Shown: piece after piece, positions 57,300 through 64,000 of the stretch | Position numbering within the stretch: position 1 is the first letter of the stretch | Layout: every line of letters begins with the position of its first letter | Assembly: GCA_963556495.2 (NCBI GenBank) | Contig: OY747721.1 | Location: forward strand, 29,136,349-29,200,348 | Source: Valencia hispanica | Lineage: Eukaryota; Chordata; Actinopteri; Cyprinodontiformes; Valenciidae | Length of the DNA: 64,000 bases | Reading direction: 5' to 3' | Notes under the pieces: generated by a model | What the model saw: the letters and a program-made list of their open reading frames with translations, nothing else | The model's database searches: none | What the model was told of the DNA's origin: nothing | Program-made: the position numbers and the translations under genes

Positions 57300-58650
57300 G
57301 CTGCAAACACAAAGGATTTTGCACCCTCTTAATGGTGGAACATCTGCTTGGCTGGTTCTCTGCTGTGGAGGCTGTTACATTTAATAAAGATCTACAGAGC
57401 ATGTGTTAAATTCAGGAATATTATCCCTGAGTTGTGTGGAATCTAGCATAACAAATGCAAAGTTTCAGCTCATTGAAACACACTTCTTTCAGATTGGATT
57501 AACCTTTTAGATCAGAAACAACAACTGAAATACTGAAACACATTTGGAATGTCTGCAGCTGAATGTTTTCTCTTAATAAGCCTTTTGTTCTAAACTGGGA
57601 CAGAACACTGTGTCCTTGCTTGAACATAATTAATTTGATATCCACATTTATCATCCCTAAGATTTTTTTTTCCTAATGTGGTCTCACTTAATTATTGCGA
57701 AGCTTTTAGAGCTCTTTATATTTAACCCAATCCTCTAGTTTCCTGTGAAGTTAAATGGCTTTGTGAGGTGAACAGCGTCCTTGCTTTTGTCTTCGGTAAA
57801 TCTGTTCAGGTAGTAAAAAAAAGGTGTGTGGGGACATTCACAAAGAGCCTGAAACAAGCTCACACATCTCACACGGGCACCAGCGCAGCGGAAACAATAA
57901 GCAGCATCAGTCGTGACTGGATGTTTTGAGTCACACATCCAATAAAGCATCGTTCAGTCCTTGTCTCGTGCAGAACTCCCACTCTCTCTCCAGCTTTCAT
58001 CCATCAATTCCTCACCTCTCTTTCTCCTCCTCAGACTGCTGCAGCTCTTCAAACTAAACCTGCTGCTTTTGCCTGCTAATCTGGCATCATACTTCATAAG
58101 AGGTTCAACAGAAACATGACTGGTGTATGCTTGTGTCTAAAGGGAAGTCCTTTAAATCTCATGGAAACAAGAACCTTATTGATGTTTGCCATGCATCACA
58201 ATGCCCGTTTCTGTCTGAAGCTGAAAAAGAACTTTAACTCTCAAAAACTATAGTGTGGAGTTTTTCCTGCTCGTTGCCAATGGAAATCTGAAAACTTGTC
58301 CATCTCGGCACTTGAGTCATGTTTCTTAGAGTCACATTGAGGATGAGAGCGATGATGTGACACATCTACAGGGGGGAAAAAAAGCTCATAATTCTGCAGC
58401 TCATGCACCAGTTTGTCCTCTTTAGCTGTTCAGCCTAGTTTGAGTCCTACCTGTTGTTTCAGGTAATTCACTACATTTCAACCATCTGTTTGAAAATGGA
58501 GATCCAAATCAGCAGCAGGCAGTGTGGAGACAATATGAGTTTGTAAAAATCTTTAGCTGTTTAGAGAGTACATGTAATTTTACTGTCTATCGGGTTTGTA
58601 AAAACTTTGTAAAAACTATAAAGGTGAACTGATGAACTCAAATTACAGCC
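57300..58650. other. no gene recognised
   Basis: Intron-like sequence. A splice-acceptor-like tttctcctcctcag at 58020-58034 is followed by an open stretch but no good donor or family match, so I do not call an exon. Confidence 0.35.
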
Positions 58651-58656
58651 TGATTT

Positions 58657-58981
58657 TTACAGGGCTCAGGAGGTAGGAGCTCACCCCGTGACCCGAGGGG
58701 TGCCGGTTTGAACCCCCCGTTTTTTTCCGTCTCGGTCGTTGTGTCCTTGGGCAAGACACTTCACCCGCCTTGCCTGCTGGTGGTGCAAGGACCCGGTGGC
58801 GCCGGTGTTTGGCACCCTCGCTTCTGTCAGGGTGCCCCAGGGCAGATGTGGCTACAATGTAGCTTGCTATCACCAGTGTGTGAATGTGTGCGTGAATGCG
58901 TGAATGACTGAATGTAGTGTGAAGCGCTTTGGGGTCCTCAGGACCAGTTAATGTGCTATACAAGTACAGGCCATTTACCAT
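58657..58981 (+). repeat. Full tRNA-derived SINE
   Basis: The head has polymerase III box A-like ctcaggaggtaggagctcac and box B-like ggtttgaaccc. The body follows with ccttgggcaagacacttcac, gtggctacaatgtagcttgc and a tail (agcgctttggggtcctcagg, gctatacaagtacaggccat). About 325 bp. The tail is also present alone at 1083-1155. Flanking duplications are not obvious. Confidence 0.88.
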
Positions 58982-58989
58982 TACTTATC

Positions 58990-61120
58990 AAATATCATGA
59001 AATGATTTCCAGCTTCTTTTTATAATCTACTCAAGGTTTTGAAAATAAATTTAAACAAAATTATCCAATTTAAAAAATATTTTTCATGTTTATGTGGCCT
59101 TAAGCCAGCCATAATACAAAATTTAGACAACTAGGAAGATCTTCTACTGAAAAGTGTGACAGAATTATTGTTGATCTGCTTTAAAAACTGATAGAGATTA
59201 TTTGCCTGCCGTTCAAAAGAAAGTTACAAGAATTGAATGAAAACTAGTTTTGATGATCAACAGAGGCTTGGGCTTTCAGCAGCTTTAGTGGATCCACAAA
59301 TTTCTTCTGGTAATGTTCTTTGATGCGTCCCGACAATTAAAACCTTTGTGATTTTACAAACTGGATATTGTAAGCACCCTTATGTATCTGTACATGTCCA
59401 CTGAAGCAGGGAAAATGGTTTAAAAATGGATAATCAGCTAGTGAATGTGCAGAATAATTAACAGGTCCATGTCAAATGAATGAGCTGCAGAAGCTCCTTA
59501 TTAACGAGACATAACACAAAGTTTTGTTAGTTAGACTCCACACTTTATCCACCCTGTAACATCAAACACGTCCTAGTTTTTTAGGCTCCTCAGCACCGCT
59601 TCTGCTCAGAGATCAACAAGATGTTGTTCAGCAAAAGTCAAAGAACAGAACATGCTCTAGAACAGCAGAAGTTCCAGACATCGTGACAAGCAACTCCGTG
59701 ACTTAAAGCTAAGAGTTGAAGAGCTTCTGTTACCTGCTGCGACTCTGATTCAACTCCTGAAATTAGGCTGCTGCTGAGTCAAACAACATGTGCATTATAC
59801 AAAACGGTTGGTTTAAAGCATCTAAGGCTTTCTGAGCTGATTGGAGTAGGAGGACGATGAACCACAGATTGAGAGTTAGACCTCCTGACACGGGCCAGTT
59901 CTGATGATGGACTGTTTTACTTCTGGACGCCTGGCATGAGGAGTTTGAGCTGAAAGGATCTGCTGGTGCTCTCTGCAAAAATAATAAAAAAATAAACATG
60001 GCTGTAATTCCAACCTGCAGGACACAGAAGCAGGTGTTGATGTTTGCAGATCTCAGGGGAAACAAAGTGACTTAATTGGTTTCTAACTGGCTCAGAAAAA
60101 TTGAGACTCAGCAATGAGGTCATCATCATCAGCAGCAGCAGCAGCAGCAATGGCCATAATGAATTCTTTCAGCTCTATCAATTGTTGGTACATTCCAGAT
60201 TCCTGCAGCTCTGAGCGTCAGGACGGCAGGAAGCCAGGGATGAAGCATCTCTGTGATTGATGCGAGTCATTTCCTCGCTGTCACCCTCCCTCCGAGGAAA
60301 ACTCCCACTCACTCGTAAACTCCTCCACATACACACACGCACGCACACACACACATACTCACTTCATTAAAGCTGTGTGTTCTCGGCTGAACTAAAGAGT
60401 CGTGACAAGGAGAAAGCCTGATCGGATCAAACAAACAGACGAGAGGAGCTGAAGAGCAGCGATCCACTCTCTTAGTCATTGTGTGTGTGTGCTGCTGCAG
60501 AGCTGCTCGACAAGAACGACCTGCGAACACACAGTGACTAACATAGTCAGATCACTACACACTGACAGAAAACAGCACAATGTTCTCAGGGGATCTGTTT
60601 AAAATAATTAAACTCTCATCTGCTCCAGGTTCTGTCCATTTTAATCTTGTATCATAACTTTATAGAAACTTAATTCAGGTCGTGTAATCTCATGAATTTA
60701 ACTCAATATTGTCAAGCTGCAGAGGGAAGCTGAGGTGGCTCTCTGTTTCTTCCATTCCTTTAAAGCTGGTCGAGATTCAAAAGCAAACCTGTTACACATG
60801 ATTGCATAGTATTTGGCCCAAATAAACACAATCAGCCTGGGTGAATGAGACTCATTTTCGGAGATCCGCCAACACCAAACCAAGCTTTGCCCTTGATGAG
60901 GGCAAAGGATATAAAATACAACAAGAATGTCACAGAAAAACTCATGGTACCGATTAATCAAGCTCTAGTAATGATAACCTCAGCCCAAAAAATATATCTG
61001 TAAACACCAGAGACCCCACACCTATGTGTGTGTGTGAGCACTCTGGTGCATATAAGGTTTCTCTATAAGAGTGTTCGATAGCTGGTGTGAGCAGGCATCA
61101 ATCCGTCTCCCAGGAATCGA
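58990..61120. other. no gene recognised; short microsatellites
   Basis: AGC/CAG-type run at 60131-60149, CA-rich at 60331-60356. 60160-60300 is less AT-rich and could be a conserved element. No supported exon. Confidence 0.35.
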
Positions 61121-61124
61121 TGCA

Positions 61125-61990
61125 GACATGAAGGAGATCGGAGCCAAGACATCCAAAGGACCCCCAGAGCCCCAGGCGGACCCGGGCGGGGCCGACCGCA
61201 TCCCCCAAGAGAGGAGCAGAGGAGAACCCCAGGGGACGTCCAGCGGCTTCTATGCAGGGGCCCGGGGGGAAGCAGTGACTAGCCCACGGGCCCCGCTGGC
61301 AACCGGCCGCACCACTGAAAGAGGTGCCCCAACCAAGGGAAGACATCGGCCCAGCACATCGGCCCCCCAGGCCCGGCAAGGCATGCACCAGGTCCGAACC
61401 GAATTAACCACCGACGCACCAGTGGGCAGGGGCATCCATCACTGGCAGGGAGTGACGGAGGGGAAATAGGCCCCCCATTAAGCCTGAGGTGCGCCAGCCG
61501 AGTGGACAGCCCAAGACCCAACCTGACAGGTAGACAAAGACAAACAGACACAGTCATACTTTCCCTCCCTCTTAAACACATATATTCTCACTGACTCACC
61601 AAGACACCCAAGAAATGACTCTGTACCCTCACTCAGACACCCCATACACACTTTATGCTCCCAGGTCCAGGTACCGATGCCCCAGTAGCACAACCAGCCC
61701 CCAGACCCGGGAGATGGACCCCCTACCTTCTAGGACGGAGACAAGCAGACCGCCAAGGGCCCCGCACTGGCGAAGCAGCCCGACGGCCTAGGACCCGACC
61801 AGACCACCTGTTCCTCCTCCGGACCCCAACACCTGAGGGCCCGTAACAAACAGGGGTGTGAAAAGACCCCTAGCCTCCATCCTCCCGCTCGAGTATGGTG
61901 TTGATGCATGTTGTTAGAATGTGCATTTAAAACAGAGGGGTGGGATGTGGGGAAGGCAGCCACACATCCCCCAACCCCCACCCCGAGCCC
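61125..61990. repeat. GC-rich dispersed repeat
   Basis: C/G-rich, CpG-containing sequence (ggcggacccgggcggggccg, cggccccccaggcccggcaa) with overlapping frames on both strands, none with family features. It borders the hAT fossil. Composition suggests an untyped teleost repeat rather than a gene. Confidence 0.4.
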
Positions 61991-62138
61991 AACAAGTTCC
62001 ACTACATCAATATTCACTGTTGCATGGACAACAACAACAACGCAATGTCACACAATTTATGGCAGGCGGGGAATTCAGACAACACAATAGTGAGCTGGTA
62101 GCTAGTACGCTAATGCAGGGGAAAGGTGTTGCTTCACT

Positions 62139-62580
62139 AGAGCGAAAATGTCTGCTGTTTGGACGTATTTTAAACTGAACAGCGAAGGCAGCGCAGCAGC
62201 CACATAATGTATGTAAATTGGGCATTTTGCGTGGTGGAAAAGACTGAGCTGCATTCAACATTGCAAATCTGATATGCCACTCTGACAGTAACACTGAGCC
62301 AGCCGACACTGAAAGATACGTTAAGAAAAAGCAGTAGAAATCTCCTAAGGACAGTGAAATGGTCAAAAAGATGAAAGCCGAGACAGTCGGACTTATCATT
62401 GTTTGTGGTTGCAACTGTTGGATTTCGCAGTCGCCCAAAGCACCTGGAACCATGGTATCAGATTCTATCTCATCACTACTTTACAAACAGCCATTCACAA
62501 CAAGCTACCTGAACGACCTGCTAGTTCTTGAATCAGCGGAGTCTACTTTTGGGGTTACCACACGGATATGACGTTTGTCT
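62139..62580 (+). pseudogene. hAT (ZBED-like) transposase fossil
   Basis: Starts SAVWTYFKLNSEGSAA, typical of the BED zinc finger that opens hAT transposases, then stops. Further on GFRSRPKHLEPWYQI resembles the GF..L...LEP.Y segment of the same proteins. Stops and frameshifts throughout; ends not found. Confidence 0.65.
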
Positions 62581-62789
62581 GTTTGTCCGATGTCACTGCT
62601 AAGTTTTACTCCACAATGGTTTGACTCAAGTTTTGTTTACTACGTGCGACCTTGCATGCGCAACACTTCAGCGAACCTAACACGGTGGAGTGTCATATAC
62701 ATAATTTAAAAAATATCAAAAGGACAATTTGGATGTGTTGTCCTTTTTCTTTTTATTATTTTAATGTATTGCTGAAGGATAGGATCGGG

Positions 62790-63345
62790 ATTGAGTATTG
62801 GCAAGGGGGGATTGATCTTTTTCAAAATGAGGTGTTTGTGCAGATATGCTGTTTGGGAAATTTCATCAAACATGGTGCATCACGGCCAAACTTTTTTAAT
62901 TTGGTTCTCATATATTAAAAAGGACATTGTTTCTGGAGTCGTGTGTTTGAATCAGACGTAGCGTATAAAATCTAAGTTGCCATACTCTCCAAACAAAGCC
63001 AGACTTGTTCAGTCTTTTTCAAATTTTTAGGTCATGAACTTCAACATTGAAACTACCTGAGGCGTCCTGAGATGAGGTTCCTGGTATTTTTTTCTAATTT
63101 TCTAAACATTTCAGCCTCCTGCTGTGGGATTAAGACATCCACTTTGGGATGAGTATCTGCTGCCTTAAATTGTTTTCTTGTTATGAATATTCTTTATTTC
63201 AGAAGAATGACACCGTAATTTGGACATGGTCTTGTTACCCTTCCTATGTTGAAGGGCAAGAAAAGTTGCTTCTCTGCTGCTATTGCTTTTGTCTTGCCAC
63301 TCTGACAATGTCTCAACACATACATGCTCCATAATACAAGTGATT
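62790..63345 (-). mobile_element. Tc1-like transposon fossil, antisense
   Basis: Plus strand: gaggtgtttgtgcagatatg, catcacggccaaactttttt, aaggacattgtttctggagt, acttgttcagtctttttcaa, tcttgttacccttcctatgt and acacatacatgctccataa follow the complement of a Tc1 transposase from its catalytic part to its start. The 8.05-8.49 kb fossil belongs to the same kind. Confidence 0.72.
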
Positions 63346-63349
63346 TAAA

Positions 63350-64000
63350 TGATGATGATATGTTATTCAATATACTTGATCAACAACAACTGGCTACCAT
63401 GTCAGTATTTTGCCTTGTAGTGCTGTTTGAGTTATGCCCTATATAGAGCTGGTGTTTGCAGCATATCACTGATCTGTCAGCTGAAATTGGCTCTTTTTCA
63501 TTTTTAAATGTAGTTTTTAGCTTAAGATTTTTCTTATTGTAATTTCTTTGACCAGGAAATGTCAGCATATACATGATATTCATTGATTAGCATTGTTCCA
63601 CGAATTAAGTTTATTGGCCTTGAAATTTAGTATGGTTTTTTTTCAGCGTCTAAAGCCTCTATCTATGCATTATCTCAGAAGTTATTTCCTCTCATGTTTA
63701 CTATCCTCCTTTCTCATTAAGTTCTGTTTACTGTCTTCTGTCAGCTTTTCAATTATCTGCAGATATTTTAGCCACTGAAAGTGTAGATTTTTTTCTTCTG
63801 CCTTAGATGTCAAACTACTTCCAAAGCTTCCATTTAATGGCACATAAAATGTGATGCATGTTTTCATAAAAATTATGTTCCTCACTAAAGAGATGATTAG
63901 AATAACTCTTCCAACTTGTTTGTTCTTCGAAACCCAGAGATGTAGATGAATCGATAAAAACATCAGTAAATATTTACAAAGGGATGTTTAAGTGTTTCTG
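63350..64000. other. no feature recognised
   Basis: AT-rich sequence, frames without family features or splice support. Confidence 0.35.

Noticed and set aside
56803..57332. Long open frames of alternating Ile/Tyr on both strands
   Set aside because: They are translations of the AT microsatellite in the solo LTR, not proteins.
58034..58090. Possible seventh exon of the plus-strand gene after tttctcctcctcag
   Set aside because: Phase would fit, but no donor follows and the Leu-rich reading does not resemble the preceding basic region.
61071..61580. Overlapping frames of 96-132 codons on both strands
   Set aside because: GC-rich repeat DNA has few stop codons; frames overlap on both strands and show no motifs.
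1..64000. CRISPR arrays, bacterial operons, rRNA or true tRNA genes
   Set aside because: None seen; the tRNA-like boxes at 58657 belong to a SINE and regular repeats are microsatellites or mobile elements.

Overview
This is non-coding-rich vertebrate nuclear DNA, almost certainly from a ray-finned (teleost, probably percomorph) fish. The reasons are spliced genes with GT-AG introns, many decayed Tc1/mariner copies, L2-clade LINEs, tRNA-derived SINEs, palindromic MITEs, solo LTRs and long AT/GATG/GT microsatellites of kinds common in teleosts. There is no bacterial-style operon. Most long open frames are chance or belong to repeats, so gene calls rest on splice sites, matching intron phases and protein similarity judged by eye.

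Two host genes can be followed. (1) On the minus strand, from about 8.7 kb down to about 0.65 kb, six well supported exons and one weaker candidate terminal exon encode a TATA-box-binding-protein (TBP) family core. All intron phases agree and there is no stop or frameshift. It matches TBP at roughly half of positions across the first repeat, far less than TBP or TBPL2 orthologues would, and several DNA-contact positions are changed. I consider this the most interesting object in the window. (2) On the plus strand, from about 12.65 kb to 50.24 kb, five coding exons join in phase into about 295 residues of a Ser-rich, low-complexity protein that I do not recognise. Its predicted ATG is the last three bases of a CCAAT-associated first exon. 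The gene runs on past the last exon I could find. The two genes are divergent (head to head), about 4 kb apart.

The rest is dominated by mobile elements. The 5.4-kb intron of the TBP-like gene holds a ~1.5-kb Tc1-like element with both terminal repeats, a 1.9-kb solo LTR with a 4-bp target duplication, and a Tc1 fossil. The introns of the second gene hold a hAT-type MITE with an 8-bp duplication, a 280-bp solo LTR with a 5-bp duplication, an L2 3' end with a 15-bp duplication, a palindromic MITE, several Tc1 fossils, an L2 copy split by a TTAA-flanked MITE (38.3-40.4 kb), and a ~5-kb LINE (42.97-47.95 kb, minus) inserted into a Tc1 copy that also took a SINE-like insertion. Past 50.3 kb come GC-rich dispersed repeats (52.6-55.4 and 61.1-62.0 kb), a second TTAA MITE, a second long solo LTR carrying a ~330-bp AT array, a full tRNA-derived SINE (58.66-58.98 kb), and hAT and Tc1 fossils at the right edge.
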